The notes under the pieces: model-generated
Seen by the model: only the letters and a program-made list of their open reading frames with translations
The model's database searches: none
What the model was told of the DNA's origin: nothing
Assembly (NCBI GenBank): GCA_016125375.1
Contig: WGLU01000002.1
Span: 211,227-275,226 of the forward strand
Direction of reading: 5' to 3'
Length of the DNA: 64,000 bases
Origin: Pseudomonadota bacterium
Lineage (GTDB): Bacteria > Pseudomonadota > Alphaproteobacteria > UBA1280 > RI-95
Program-made: the position numbers and the translations under genes
Shown here: in pieces, positions 1 to 10,175 of the stretch
How the letters are laid out: every line of letters starts with the position of its first letter
Position numbering within the stretch: position 1 is the first letter of the stretch

Positions 1-72
1 ACCATCTATGCCCAGTTGTTTCAGGATAGACTGGACTTCTGTTTGGCTGAACTTGACGGCGCTTTGTGCCAT
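1..72 (-). CDS. 5' end of a protein continuing off the window (MAQSAVKFSQTEVQSILKQLGIDG...)
   Basis: Minus-strand ATG at 70-72, open to the window edge. Confidence 0.5.
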   Translation of the reverse strand, partial: MAQSAVKFSQTEVQSILKQLGIDG

Positions 73-146
73 AGTGGTATCTCCTCCATTGCGTACAAAC
101 CCGGACTGGGGTAGAAAAAATTACGGAAACAAAAGTAACACAGATT

Positions 147-659
147 ATGACGAACACAAAAAACCTCTTCTCCGCCTGTCTCGCAGCTGCACTGTCGGCT
201 GGTTGCGCCACAACCGACAAAGTCGCTGTTAATACGCCCAAAGAGCGTTTGGCCGAAGCCCGGCAAACGGTGAAGGAGTTCGGCATTTGGACACTGAAAG
301 ACTGTCAGCTCCATGCCAAGCGCGCGGATATCGAGATTTTTACGGACGGCCGCATGACCGGGAATACGCTTTTCTTCCGCATGGTGGCCCACGAACCTCT
401 GCTTACAGCCCCCAAACTGTCCCTGTGGGGTGTAGGCGGCTTTAATCTGGACCTTGACGGGCGCGACAACACATGGTCGTTCAAGTTCCCCTTTGGCCCG
501 GCCGACGCTGCCAAAATGATCAGCGATGACGTGTTCGTGGTGGTTGGCTACCAGATTGCGGAGAGTATTCGCCCGCTTAACGCCGTATTCAGTGCCCGGG
601 AGCTGCCTGCGGCACTGGAATATCTTTCTGCCAACTGTCTGGACAACAGCGATTCTTGA
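147..659 (+). CDS. putative lipoprotein, uncharacterised
   Basis: ORF with signal peptide and lipobox-like LSAGC. Confidence 0.6.
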   Translation: MTNTKNLFSACLAAALSAGCATTDKVAVNTPKERLAEARQTVKEFGIWTLKDCQLHAKRADIEIFTDGRMTGNTLFFRMVAHEPLLTAPKLSLWGVGGFNLDLDGRDNTWSFKFPFGPADAAKMISDDVFVVVGYQIAESIRPLNAVFSARELPAALEYLSANCLDNSDS

Positions 660-753
660 CATAGGCTGCCGAGCTTCCTAGATTAACGGCAGTACCCCGA
701 CCTATCGCGTTTTATTGACTCTTTTAACAGACCTTTCTTTGAATGAGGTTCCT

Positions 754-984
754 ATGCCCCGTCGTCAGCCGCCCTACAAGGGGCCGGGCAAGTACGATCC
801 CCAATATGGCAGCCCGTGGCCGGTCATCATCTTCCTGATCGCCGTCGTCGCTGTTGCCTGGATCGGCCACCGCTACGAAGAAACCCACCGAGATCCCTTC
901 GCCCAGAAGCAGACCACGGTGGACCGCTGCGCCAAGAACTCCGGCCATCTGGCCTGCCGCGGCGTACAGCACCGCAAGAACTGA
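754..984 (+). CDS. small single-TM protein
   Basis: Internal ATG after GAGG SD; one hydrophobic segment; followed by terminator. Confidence 0.55.
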   Translation: MPRRQPPYKGPGKYDPQYGSPWPVIIFLIAVVAVAWIGHRYEETHRDPFAQKQTTVDRCAKNSGHLACRGVQHRKN

Positions 985-992
985 CCAAGCGA

Positions 993-1022
993 AAGCCGCC
1001 CCATCAAGGGGCGGCTTTTTTC
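993..1022 (+). terminator. Rho-independent terminator
   Basis: AAGCCGCCCC/GGGGCGGCTT stem followed by T-run. Confidence 0.85.
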
Positions 1023-1032
1023 ATTTCAAATC

Positions 1033-1431
1033 TCAGGCACCCTGTCGGGGCGACATATAACTTGTGACCACACCCCAGAACAGTGCGTAGATAAGCAGCA
1101 CAACAAGCGTCTTATGGTTAACCACCATGTTGAGTGAGGCGTAATCCATCAGTTTCTCGAGCCCGCCACTCGACATGGCAAGATGCGTCAGCGCCGGAAA
1201 GATACTAAAGATGACACCTTTAATCAGCGGACTTACGTTGAAAGGCAACAGGTACAAAAAGCCCCACAAGCCACCCCAGACCATCGGCTCATAAAAACTG
1301 GCCAGCTCGGGCTTGAACGACACGAAGGGCAACCCGTTGGCACTTTGTGCCAGCGCCCAGTAGGCCAGTACAGTCAAGGCACCCCCAAGGCTGCCGACAC
1401 CGTACAGAATCATCATGCGTTGGCTGTTCAT
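1033..1431 (-). CDS. small multi-pass membrane protein
   Basis: ORF with several hydrophobic segments. Confidence 0.5.
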   Translation of the reverse strand: MNSQRMMILYGVGSLGGALTVLAYWALAQSANGLPFVSFKPELASFYEPMVWGGLWGFLYLLPFNVSPLIKGVIFSIFPALTHLAMSSGGLEKLMDYASLNMVVNHKTLVVLLIYALFWGVVTSYMSPRQGA

Positions 1432-1433
1432 TA

Positions 1434-1901
1434 CTACTCTGCGCTGCTGTAGATCAGGCTTTCCAGACGCGTCAGCAGCCCTTCCAGAGAGGAGGACAGC
1501 ACCAAACCGGAGAAGGCACTCAGGTGTTCCAGCCCCAAAAATCCCGGCTCGGCACCGATAATCACTTTTTTACCCTGTCCGATGGCATAGCCAATCTCAA
1601 CGCGGGAGGCCTGGTTTGCCAACCCTTCGCCCAGCCAGAACAGAGCGATGTCGGCAGCTTCGATTGCTTTACGTTCCCACAAAACCTGCTCAGCGTGTTC
1701 GACAGGTGTTGCTTCCGGGTCCGGAAAGGCATCACGCCGTGGGTTGATAAACGTCACATTCGCCCGTTCGAACTTGCGGAATACATCATGTCGCCAATCG
1801 CGGCCACGGCAGTTACCGCCCAGAAATACAGAAGGATGGGACACTTTGGTCTCCAGCGCTTCCATGCCGTCATTCGGGTTAACTAGTTTATAGGTCGTCA
1901 T
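1434..1901 (-). CDS. nucleoside 2-deoxyribosyltransferase-like protein
   Basis: VFLGGNCRGRDWR...INPRR...ADIALFWL...RVEIGYAIGQGKKVIIG pattern. Confidence 0.6.
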   Translation of the reverse strand: MTTYKLVNPNDGMEALETKVSHPSVFLGGNCRGRDWRHDVFRKFERANVTFINPRRDAFPDPEATPVEHAEQVLWERKAIEAADIALFWLGEGLANQASRVEIGYAIGQGKKVIIGAEPGFLGLEHLSAFSGLVLSSSLEGLLTRLESLIYSSAE

Positions 1902-1979
1902 GCGTTCTTGTTCCCAGCATCACACATCATGTTGTGTTTATTGTTTTTAGTGTATGCCTGTTTGACGGCCATCGTCAAA

Positions 1980-3242
1980 TCAGGAGTAAAACGCGTACTG
2001 GTTTTTACCCTGTTTCTTGGCGACATACATCGCTTCGTCAGAAGAGTTCAGGATGGACTCACCGTCCGAACCGTCCTGCGGTGCAATCGCAATACCGATA
2101 CTCACCCCCATTGTCACACGGGAGTCGCCCACCCAGTAGGGTTCGTTAATCTGCTCAAGAACCAGGTCAGCGCGCTGTTTGATGCTGTCACGGTCCACAA
2201 GGCCCGGGAACATCAGCACGAACTCGTCACCGCCCAGACGGCAAATCACATCGTCGTCACGCACACAGGCGCCGAGGCGCTTGGCAACGGTCTTCAGCAC
2301 TTCGTCACCCACTTCGTGGCCATAGGTGTCGTTAATCGGCTTGAACCCGTCAAGGTCGAGGAACATGAGCGAAACCTCTTTCTTGCCGCGATAGCCGCGC
2401 TTCATCACATCGTCGAGGGCCGAAACAAGGGCACGGCGGTTGGCCAGACCGGTCAACGGGTCGGTGTGGGCCTGCTGGTGCACTTCGTCTTTAGCGGAAG
2501 GCCCCTGAATCAGGGTATTAACTGCCTTGATGAGTTTGGCAATCTCCCCGCCACCGGTTACCGGAATCGGCGCAGGCTTTTCGCCTTTCTCAACAATTTC
2601 AACAGCTTTACGGATGCGTGCAATCGGTGCGGTTACGCCACGAGCCAGGAAAATTGCCAGCGCAGCAGATGCAAGCAGCGAGCCACCAGCAACCATAATC
2701 AGCAGTTGGCGAACGGCGGTGTATGTGACCAGCGCACCCGACTCCTCGCGCTGGATCAGCGCATTGTAGTCAGGGCGGCGGATACCTGCATCTTCAATCG
2801 GCAGGATAGGCACAACAACGCTCACGTAGGAGTTACCGAGCATATTGTAGATAAAGGGGTCGGTACGGCTTTCGAGTGTGGAGGCCATACCCGATACGTT
2901 TTCAGCCTGCATGTCGCTCAGGTTAGAGAACACAGGTGCACCGTTAGCCGGTGATGTAAACACAGTAACTTTGAAGGGAACTTCGCCAGCCTGCTCTTCT
3001 GCAATCGCGGCGACAAGACGTCGGTCCGGCGTGCCGTACAGGCCATCTTTTTGCATTTTAGTGCGGACTTTGAGGGCTACTTGGTTGCCATAGCTCTTAC
3101 CCACGGCGGCCAGATCCACTTCCGCCTTGTGCAGTGCCAAATCTTTAACCTTAGTCTCCAAACCGCCGAACAGCAGCCCCATGGCAAGCGCATTCAATCC
3201 TAAAATCGTAGCAACGTAGCGCAGTGAAATACCGCTAAACAT
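1980..3242 (-). CDS. membrane diguanylate cyclase (periplasmic sensor, HAMP-like, GGDEF)
   Basis: DPLTGLANRR...LDLDGFKPINDTYGHEVGD...RLGGDEF; two TM segments. Confidence 0.9.
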   Translation of the reverse strand: MFSGISLRYVATILGLNALAMGLLFGGLETKVKDLALHKAEVDLAAVGKSYGNQVALKVRTKMQKDGLYGTPDRRLVAAIAEEQAGEVPFKVTVFTSPANGAPVFSNLSDMQAENVSGMASTLESRTDPFIYNMLGNSYVSVVVPILPIEDAGIRRPDYNALIQREESGALVTYTAVRQLLIMVAGGSLLASAALAIFLARGVTAPIARIRKAVEIVEKGEKPAPIPVTGGGEIAKLIKAVNTLIQGPSAKDEVHQQAHTDPLTGLANRRALVSALDDVMKRGYRGKKEVSLMFLDLDGFKPINDTYGHEVGDEVLKTVAKRLGACVRDDDVICRLGGDEFVLMFPGLVDRDSIKQRADLVLEQINEPYWVGDSRVTMGVSIGIAIAPQDGSDGESILNSSDEAMYVAKKQGKNQYAFYS

Positions 3243-3481
3243 ATGACGGGGCCCCTCGTTTGTCTGTGTTCTTTTTTGTTCAGCTTCAAGGTCTCGGCAG
3301 TTTTACGTCAAATTCGCAACCTGCCGCACAAGCATAACTTATTTTGTGAACGGATAAAATAACCGTCAACCTTTCGCGTGTGCAAAACCGATTTTAATAC
3401 CGTGGGGCTGGACCGCATGCAGGTTCTGGACTATCCTGCTTGGGCTTTAGCACGCTTAGCTTTTAGGGAGTTTTATCAGGC

Positions 3482-4609
3482 ATGTCCGGCACACTTAAAA
3501 AAACACCGTTCCACGCCTTTCATACCGCCAAAGGTGCCAAAATGGCCCCCTTCGCCGGCTATGATATGCCCATCCAATACGCCGACGGCATACTGAAGGA
3601 ACACGAATGGGTGCGTACCCGCGCCGGTTTGTTCGATGTATCCCACATGGGCCCATCGTTCCTTGAAGGTGCCGACGCGGCCGCCAATCTGGCGCGCCTG
3701 ACCCCATCCACGTTCGAGAAAGCCGCTATTGGCCGCGCCAAATATACCGTGCTCACCAACCCCGAGGGCGGCATTATCGACGACCTGATCGTCACCAAAC
3801 TGGCCGAGGATAAGTTCCTGCTGGTGCTCAACGCCGGCCGTAAGGATGTGGACGCCGCGTGGATTGCCAAAAACATCTCCGGCAAGGTTACCTTCACCCC
3901 GCCGGTGGAAGGCACACCACTGCTTGCCCTGCAAGGCCCCTACGCCGCTGCCGCGTTGGAAAAAGCCGTCCTGCAAAAACAATCTATGGACGACCTGCCC
4001 TACATGACGGGTGACTGGTACAGCCTGTTCGGCAAAAAATGCTTTATCACCCGCACCGGTTACACGGGCGAGGATGGGTTCGAGATTATGCTCCCCGCCG
4101 GGGATGACGAACTGGCCATCCGCGTGTGGGACCTGTTGGTAAACCATCCGGACGTAAAGGCCATCGGCCTCGGCGCGCGGGACAGTCTGCGGCTGGAAAT
4201 GGGTTACCCCCTCTACGGCCACGATCTGGACGAAACCACCTCCCCGGTCGAAGCCGACATCAAATGGATTATCTCTAAAAAGAACGACGGTTTTTTCGGC
4301 GCTCCACGGGTACAGAAAGAACTGAACGGCGGTGCCGCGCGCATCCGCGTCGGCATTCAGATTACCGACAAGGGCATCGCCCGCGAAGGCTGCACCCTGC
4401 ACACCCGCACAGGTGAAGAAATCGGCGTGCTCACCAGCGGCGGTTTTTCGCCCACGCTCAAGCAGGCTATCGGGCAGGGCTACATCCGCCCCGAATACGC
4501 CAAAGACGGTACCGAAATCCGCGTGGACATCCGCGGTAAGAAAGTGGCCGCCAAGGTACATGGCCTGAGCTTTGTCAGCCCCAAAACCAACAGCAAGCCC
4601 TCTGCATAA
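3482..4609 (+). CDS. gcvT: aminomethyltransferase (glycine cleavage T protein)
   Basis: Family sequence (FDVSHMG, TRTGYTGEDGFEI); operon with gcvH/P. Confidence 0.93.
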   Translation: MSGTLKKTPFHAFHTAKGAKMAPFAGYDMPIQYADGILKEHEWVRTRAGLFDVSHMGPSFLEGADAAANLARLTPSTFEKAAIGRAKYTVLTNPEGGIIDDLIVTKLAEDKFLLVLNAGRKDVDAAWIAKNISGKVTFTPPVEGTPLLALQGPYAAAALEKAVLQKQSMDDLPYMTGDWYSLFGKKCFITRTGYTGEDGFEIMLPAGDDELAIRVWDLLVNHPDVKAIGLGARDSLRLEMGYPLYGHDLDETTSPVEADIKWIISKKNDGFFGAPRVQKELNGGAARIRVGIQITDKGIAREGCTLHTRTGEEIGVLTSGGFSPTLKQAIGQGYIRPEYAKDGTEIRVDIRGKKVAAKVHGLSFVSPKTNSKPSA

Positions 4610-4620
4610 GGACGCGCACA

Positions 4621-5516
4621 TGCCGCAAACCTTCGCCTTCGTCAACGGCCGCCAGATACCCGAGCAGGATGTACGCATCGGGCTGGATGACTTTGGCTTC
4701 ATCCGCGGCAATACGGTGTTCGAGCTGGCTCGGGTTTACGGCGAGCACCCCTTTGAACTGACTGCCCACCTCGACCGGCTGGAGGCCTCGCTGCGCCTCT
4801 GCCATATTCCGCAACGCTTTACCCGGCAGGAGCTGAAAGCGCAAATCAGCGCCCTTATCCGCACCCACAAGTTTGCAGACAGTGTGATCAAGATTTACGT
4901 TACGCAGGGTGCTACCAAAGCCACAGGGTACAGTCTGGGGATTACGGCAACCTCCTGCGATCCGCAACTGATTGTGCTCAACCAGCCGTTTACGCCTTTT
5001 AGCGCCGACTACCCCTATCACGAGCGCTATTACAAGGAAGGCCTCAAGCTCGCATCCCTGCACGCCGAACGCCCGCTGGCTGCCGCCAAAACCACCAGCT
5101 ATATTCAGGCTACGGCAGCAAGCTCCGAGCATCTGGCCGACGGGATGGACGATATCCTCTACATCAACAGCCACGGCTGCGTGACCGAAAGCTCCCGCAG
5201 CAACATCTTTTTCACCCGAGGGGCGCACATCATCACCCCCGCCCACGGCATGCTGGACGGTATCACCCGCCGCGTGGTGCTGGATATTTTGACCGAGCTG
5301 AACATCCCGGCCGAGGTACGCGACGTACCCCTGACCGAGTTGCCCAAAATGGACGGCGGTTTCACCACCGCGTCGACCACCGAAATTGTGCCTGTGCAAA
5401 GCGTGGACACCATACGCTGGCAGGCGGACAATGCGCTCATCCAGCGCATCCGTACCGCTTTTGCCGCGCGTGTTGCAGCCTGCCGCGGTGCCGGTACATC
5501 GTTGAAAACCGCCTAA
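4621..5516 (+). CDS. class IV aminotransferase (BCAT / D-amino acid transaminase type)
   Basis: VNGRQIPEQDVRIGLDDFGFIRGNTVFE...LDRLEASL...KTTSYI...TESSRSNIFF. Confidence 0.85.
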
Positions 5517-5537
5517 CCTCTAAGGAGACCTGTAAAA

Positions 5538-5933
5538 ATGGCCAACATCCCCGCTCACCTGCGCTACACCAAAGACCACGAGTGGATTGAACTGCAAAGC
5601 GACGGTACCGCCGTTGTGGGCATTACCGAATACGCACAGGAAGCGCTGGGCGACCTGGTTTTCATCGAACTGCCAAAAACAGGCGCCGGCCTTTCGGTCG
5701 GTGACGAGTTCGCGGTTGTGGAATCCGTTAAAGCCGCGAGCGAGGTTTACGCCCCCATCAGCGGCAAGGTGACCGAGGTGAACGAAGACCTGTCCGACAA
5801 TCCTGCCGCCATTAACGAGTCCCCCTACGACGACGGCTGGATGATTAAAATGACCGTTGCCGACAAGAAGGAAATCGAAACCGGCACCATGTCCGCCGAC
5901 GAGTACGCCGGCTATCTGGACAAACTGAACTAA
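5538..5933 (+). CDS. gcvH: glycine cleavage system H protein
   Basis: YTKDHEWIEL...GDLVFIELP...VESVKAASEVYAPISG. Confidence 0.95.
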   Translation: MANIPAHLRYTKDHEWIELQSDGTAVVGITEYAQEALGDLVFIELPKTGAGLSVGDEFAVVESVKAASEVYAPISGKVTEVNEDLSDNPAAINESPYDDGWMIKMTVADKKEIETGTMSADEYAGYLDKLN

Positions 5934-5986
5934 GCAACCGATACCCAAGCAACCGTAACCTGAAAAGTCCGGATAGGAGCCGCCCG

Positions 5987-7264
5987 ATGCGTTACCTGCC
6001 CCAAACCGCCGCCGACCGTGCCGCCATGCTGGCCGACATCGGCGTAAAAACCGCGGATGATTTGTATAAAGACGTGCCTGCAGGCATGCTGCTCACCAAG
6101 CCCGTCAACCTGCCCTCCCATCAGGGCGAGTATACGGTGGAGCGCACCATCAGCGCGCTGGCGGCGCAGAACCTTCACGCCGACGGTGCCCCGTTCTTTT
6201 TAGGTGCCGGTTGCTACAACCACCATATTCCGTCCACGGTGGATTACATCATCCAGCGTTCGGAGTTCCTGACCGCCTACACCCCCTACCAGCCGGAAAT
6301 CGCCCAAGGTACGCTGATGTACCTGTTCGAGTTCCAGAGCTACATCTGCAACCTGACGGGCATGGACGTAGCCAACGCGTCGATGTACGACGGGGCCACC
6401 TCGGTTGCCGAAGCGGTACTGATGGCCAAACGCGTGACCAAGCGGGACAATGTCACCGTGGTGGACGGTCTGCATCCACAGTATCTGGACGTGCTCAAAG
6501 CATATCTGACCCATAGCGAGGGCACCATCACGATTGGCGATAAAGCCGACGACACCACCGCCTGCGTGGTTGTGCAAACCCCTAACTTCTATGGCGAAGT
6601 TGTTGACCTCAAGCCCCTGCGCGCCCTGTGCGACAAAACCGGCGCCCTGCTGGTTGTGGCTATCAACGAAATCGTCAGCCTCGGCATGCTGCCTGCACCG
6701 AAGGAAGCGGATATCGTCGCCGGCGAGGCCCAGAGCATCGGCGTACCAATGAGCTTCGGCGGTCCGCACCTCGGCTTTTTTGCCTGCAAGGAAGGCTACA
6801 TCCGCCAGATGCCCGGTCGCCTGTGCGGCGAAACGCTGGACGCCGATGGCAAGCGCGGTTACGTGCTGACACTCAGCACCCGCGAGCAGCATATCCGCCG
6901 CGAAAAAGCCACCTCCAATATCTGCACCAATCAGGGCTTGTGTGCACTGGCCTTTACCGTGCACCTGAGCCTGCTGGGCGAGGAAGGATTCAAACAGCTT
7001 GCCCGCCTCAACCATGAGGCTGCGTGCGACCTGGCTGATGCGCTGGCCAAGGTGCCCGGCGTGAAGGTACTCAATAAGACCTTCTTTAACGAGTTTACGG
7101 TCGAACTGCCGAAGAACAGCGCCGACGTGGTCGAGGCGCTAGCCGACATCGGCATCATCGGCGGCCTTGCGCTGGACGGCAACAAACTGCTGGTCACCGC
7201 GACCGAACTCACCACGCCCGAGCATATTGCGGCCTTTACGGCCGCGCTGAAAGAGGTGCTGTAA
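5987..7264 (+). CDS. gcvPA: glycine dehydrogenase (decarboxylating) subunit 1
   Basis: RYLPQTAADRAAML...FLGAGCYNHHIPSTVD. Confidence 0.93.
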   Translation: MRYLPQTAADRAAMLADIGVKTADDLYKDVPAGMLLTKPVNLPSHQGEYTVERTISALAAQNLHADGAPFFLGAGCYNHHIPSTVDYIIQRSEFLTAYTPYQPEIAQGTLMYLFEFQSYICNLTGMDVANASMYDGATSVAEAVLMAKRVTKRDNVTVVDGLHPQYLDVLKAYLTHSEGTITIGDKADDTTACVVVQTPNFYGEVVDLKPLRALCDKTGALLVVAINEIVSLGMLPAPKEADIVAGEAQSIGVPMSFGGPHLGFFACKEGYIRQMPGRLCGETLDADGKRGYVLTLSTREQHIRREKATSNICTNQGLCALAFTVHLSLLGEEGFKQLARLNHEAACDLADALAKVPGVKVLNKTFFNEFTVELPKNSADVVEALADIGIIGGLALDGNKLLVTATELTTPEHIAAFTAALKEVL

Positions 7265-7265
7265 C

Positions 7266-8789
7266 ATGGAAAGCGCGAAAGTACATCACATGACCCCAGA
7301 GCAACCTGCCTTCATGGCCAAAGTGCCCAACAACAAAGCCCTGATGCTGGACGAAAAACTGCTGTTCGAGCAATCCACCAAAGGCCGCATGGGCGTTGAC
7401 CTGCCTGCCCTCAAAGGGACAAAAAGCCGCACCGGCCTTGCCGAACGTGCCAAAGTCGGCCTGCCGGAGGTGAGCGAGCCGCAGGTTGTGCGCCACTTTG
7501 TTCGCCTATCGCAAAAGAATTACAGCATAGACGGCGGCCTGTTCCCGCTGGGCTCGTGCACCATGAAGCACAACCCACGCCTGAACGAGAAAATGGCCCG
7601 CCTGCCCGGCTTTGCCCGCATCCACCCCATGCAGCCGGACAGCACCGTCCAAGGCGCGCTGGCGCTGATGCACGACCTGAGCCACTGGCTGACCACCCTG
7701 ACCGGCCTGCCCGGCATTACGCTGACACCCGCCGCGGGCACCCACGGCGAGCTGACCGGCATGATGGTCATCCGCAAGGCGCACGAGGCTGCCGGCAAGC
7801 CCCGCAAAATCGTGCTGGTACCCGACAGTGCCCACGGCACCAACCCGGCCACGGCCGTGACTTGCGGGTACACCACCTATCCCATCCCCACCAACGAAAA
7901 AGGCCATGTGGACATGGCCGCCTTCACCAAAGCGGTGGATGAACTGGGCGAAGATATTGCCGCTTTTATGCTGACCAACCCCAGCACCTGCGGCCTGTTC
8001 GAGCCGGACATCAAGAACATTGCCGATAAGCTCCACAGCATCGGTGCGTGGTTCTACTGCGACGGTGCCAACTTCAACGCCATCGTGGGCAAAGTCCGCC
8101 CCGGCGATTTGGGCGTGGACGTGATGCAGTTCAACCTGCACAAAACCTTCTCCACCCCGCATGGCGGTGGCGGCCCGGGCTGCGGCCCTGTGGTGGTGAG
8201 CCAAAAACTCATCCCCTACCTGCCCGTCCCGCGGGTCGAGAAAAAGGGTAATACGTACAGCGTTGTGACCAAAGATGCCACCTCCATTGGTCGCATCAAG
8301 GGCTTTAACGGCCAGTTCGGCATGATGGTGCGCGCGCTGACCTACATGCTGTCCCACGGTGCCGACGGCCTGCAAAAAGTGGCCGAAGACGCGGTAATTA
8401 ACGCCAACTACATTCTGGCGCACCTGAAGGACACCTACCATGTGCCCTTCAAGAGCACCTGCATGCACGAGTGCCTGCTGACCGACAAGCGCCAGAAGGA
8501 AACCGGCGTGACCACGATGGATATTGCCAAGTCGCTCATCGAGCATGGCTACCACCCGATGACGGTGTACTTCCCCCTCGTGGTACAGGGCGCGATGCTG
8601 ATTGAACCCACCGAGACCGAAACCAAGGAAACGCTGGACGAGTTCATCGCCACCATGAAGAAAATCGCCTGGGACGCCGCCAATGGCAATGCAGACGCCC
8701 TGCACGCCAACCCGGTCAGCGCTCCGGCGCGTCGGCTGGACGAAGTGCGCGCCGCCCGCCAGCCTGTGCTGCGCTGGCAAACGGCCTGA
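7266..8789 (+). CDS. gcvPB: glycine dehydrogenase (decarboxylating) subunit 2
   Basis: PLGSCTMKHNPRLNEKMARLPGF; HKTFSTPHGGGGPG PLP-lysine region. Confidence 0.95.
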   Translation: MESAKVHHMTPEQPAFMAKVPNNKALMLDEKLLFEQSTKGRMGVDLPALKGTKSRTGLAERAKVGLPEVSEPQVVRHFVRLSQKNYSIDGGLFPLGSCTMKHNPRLNEKMARLPGFARIHPMQPDSTVQGALALMHDLSHWLTTLTGLPGITLTPAAGTHGELTGMMVIRKAHEAAGKPRKIVLVPDSAHGTNPATAVTCGYTTYPIPTNEKGHVDMAAFTKAVDELGEDIAAFMLTNPSTCGLFEPDIKNIADKLHSIGAWFYCDGANFNAIVGKVRPGDLGVDVMQFNLHKTFSTPHGGGGPGCGPVVVSQKLIPYLPVPRVEKKGNTYSVVTKDATSIGRIKGFNGQFGMMVRALTYMLSHGADGLQKVAEDAVINANYILAHLKDTYHVPFKSTCMHECLLTDKRQKETGVTTMDIAKSLIEHGYHPMTVYFPLVVQGAMLIEPTETETKETLDEFIATMKKIAWDAANGNADALHANPVSAPARRLDEVRAARQPVLRWQTA

Positions 8790-8816
8790 TTGTTCCTCAC
8801 CTAAGCCAATAAAGAC

Positions 8817-8845
8817 GGGCCCGGTACATTGCCGGGCCCTTTTTA
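8817..8845 (+). terminator. Rho-independent terminator after gcv operon
   Basis: GGGCCCGG/CCGGGCCC stem then TTTTT. Confidence 0.85.
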
Positions 8846-8876
8846 TGGGATGGTTTCTTATTTTCTGAAACGTTTC

Positions 8877-9527
8877 TTATTCTTTTAACGCTTTACGGGC
8901 AGCCGTCCGTCGTTGACGCTCTACATAGGCTGCGCGGGCGGCAGACATGCGCCCCAGCCAGTGGAGAATCCGGTCAGCGCCTTCATAACTGAGTCCACTG
9001 CTGATGACCGACAGACCTGCCGCACGATCATTCCAGAGCGACAGGACATTAAAGGCCTCATCTGCACTTCTGGCCTCAAGCATGACGTAGCCACGGGCAC
9101 TGTCGTTATTCACTTTCAATCGGGAAACCAGCACCATTGATGAGTACTCATTCGCTGATAGCAGTCCGGTTTCCACCCACAGGCGGCCCAGTGTATCCAG
9201 TTGCGTCCATGTCATGTTGCGCACGTCATAACGCTCGGCCAATTGGTCGATCATCAGGTTCCAGTCCGCACCTAGAAAGTTGTAGCGCGTGTTGGGTCTG
9301 AATGTTGCGGTTTCCCATATGAGTTTGCGTTCAGCGTCCTCATCCAGATCGCTGTAAAGTTGGTGGTAGGCGCCTGCGCTGCGGATAGTGAGCGGCAGTC
9401 CGGCCTTGCTTTTCTTTTTATTCGCTGGGTTCAGCTTTTCGGTATCCTGCAGAAGCGATCGCGCCGTTTTCATGGAATAGACAATTGCCATGAGGCGGTC
9501 TCCTTCTCGGTTGTAGATGTTTCTCAT
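8877..9527 (-). CDS. uncharacterised protein
   Basis: 216-aa ORF; no family recognised. Confidence 0.5.
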   Translation of the reverse strand: MRNIYNREGDRLMAIVYSMKTARSLLQDTEKLNPANKKKSKAGLPLTIRSAGAYHQLYSDLDEDAERKLIWETATFRPNTRYNFLGADWNLMIDQLAERYDVRNMTWTQLDTLGRLWVETGLLSANEYSSMVLVSRLKVNNDSARGYVMLEARSADEAFNVLSLWNDRAAGLSVISSGLSYEGADRILHWLGRMSAARAAYVERQRRTAARKALKE

Positions 9528-9610
9528 CTACCGGAGTAAGTGCAAGCGATAGGCCAAAGCATAAAATGTCAACAAAATAATAAATAAAATCAATATATTA
9601 GGAAAACTTT

Positions 9611-9637
9611 GCCGCTAGGCAATTTTTGCCTAGCGGC
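9611..9637. repeat. 12-bp perfect inverted repeat with 3-nt spacer
   Basis: GCCGCTAGGCAA ttt TTGCCTAGCGGC. Confidence 0.9.
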
Positions 9638-9878
9638 CAAAAGCTATGGATGGGGAAATAAACACCCCCTCGAAAATGGGGCGTAGGTATTTGGGATGGA
9701 TGGTTTGTTTTGTGAAAGGACGAGCGACGCAGTGTACTAGACGTACATGAGGAGCGAGGCGTGCACACAAAATAAAGCAGGCGCCCAAAGAACAAGCTCC
9801 CAGCCCCAAACAAGATGGCCGCCACTTAGGGGGAGTGGCGGCCGGTGGGACGGTTGTTGGGGATGGATAGGTGTTAAC

Positions 9879-10055
9879 TTAACGCTCCACGATAAAGTAG
9901 TCATAAAAGGCCGTTGGCATCGCAATCTGAACTGGGAAACCGGCGGGGAACATATCGTTCTCCTTATCCGTTTCGACCGTCGAGTCGGCATCGATAATCT
10001 CAAAGATATCGCACTTCTCGCCAGCCGTCACATTCATCAGCGATCGGTTTTTCAT
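9879..10055 (-). CDS. 58-aa peptide MKNRSLMNVTAGEKCDIFEIIDADSTVETDKENDMFPAGFPVQIAMPTAFYDYFIVER
   Basis: Complete small ORF below the ORF-track cutoff; C-terminal motif shared with 10176-10388. Confidence 0.6.
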   Translation of the reverse strand: MKNRSLMNVTAGEKCDIFEIIDADSTVETDKENDMFPAGFPVQIAMPTAFYDYFIVER

Positions 10056-10149
10056 GTCACTTTATCCTTTCGCATTTCATCAACGCCAAAGGTACTGCAT
10101 GGCCCGTGCCAACTTTTATAACCAATTGATATAAAATGGTAAAAAACAA

Positions 10150-10166
10150 CCGCCCCAGTGGGGCGG
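10150..10166 (-). terminator. Rho-independent terminator after the 70-aa gene
   Basis: CCGCCCC agt GGGGCGG; T-run on the minus strand (gttgtttttt). Confidence 0.75.
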
Positions 10167-10175
10167 CAATTTTTA

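Noticed and set aside
3476-4711. 411-aa minus-strand ORF opposite gcvT
   Set aside because: Shadow ORF; gcvT on the plus strand is unambiguous.
7506-8780. 424-aa minus-strand ORF opposite gcvPB
   Set aside because: Shadow ORF; His/Gly/Val-rich artefact typical of antisense to GC-rich genes.
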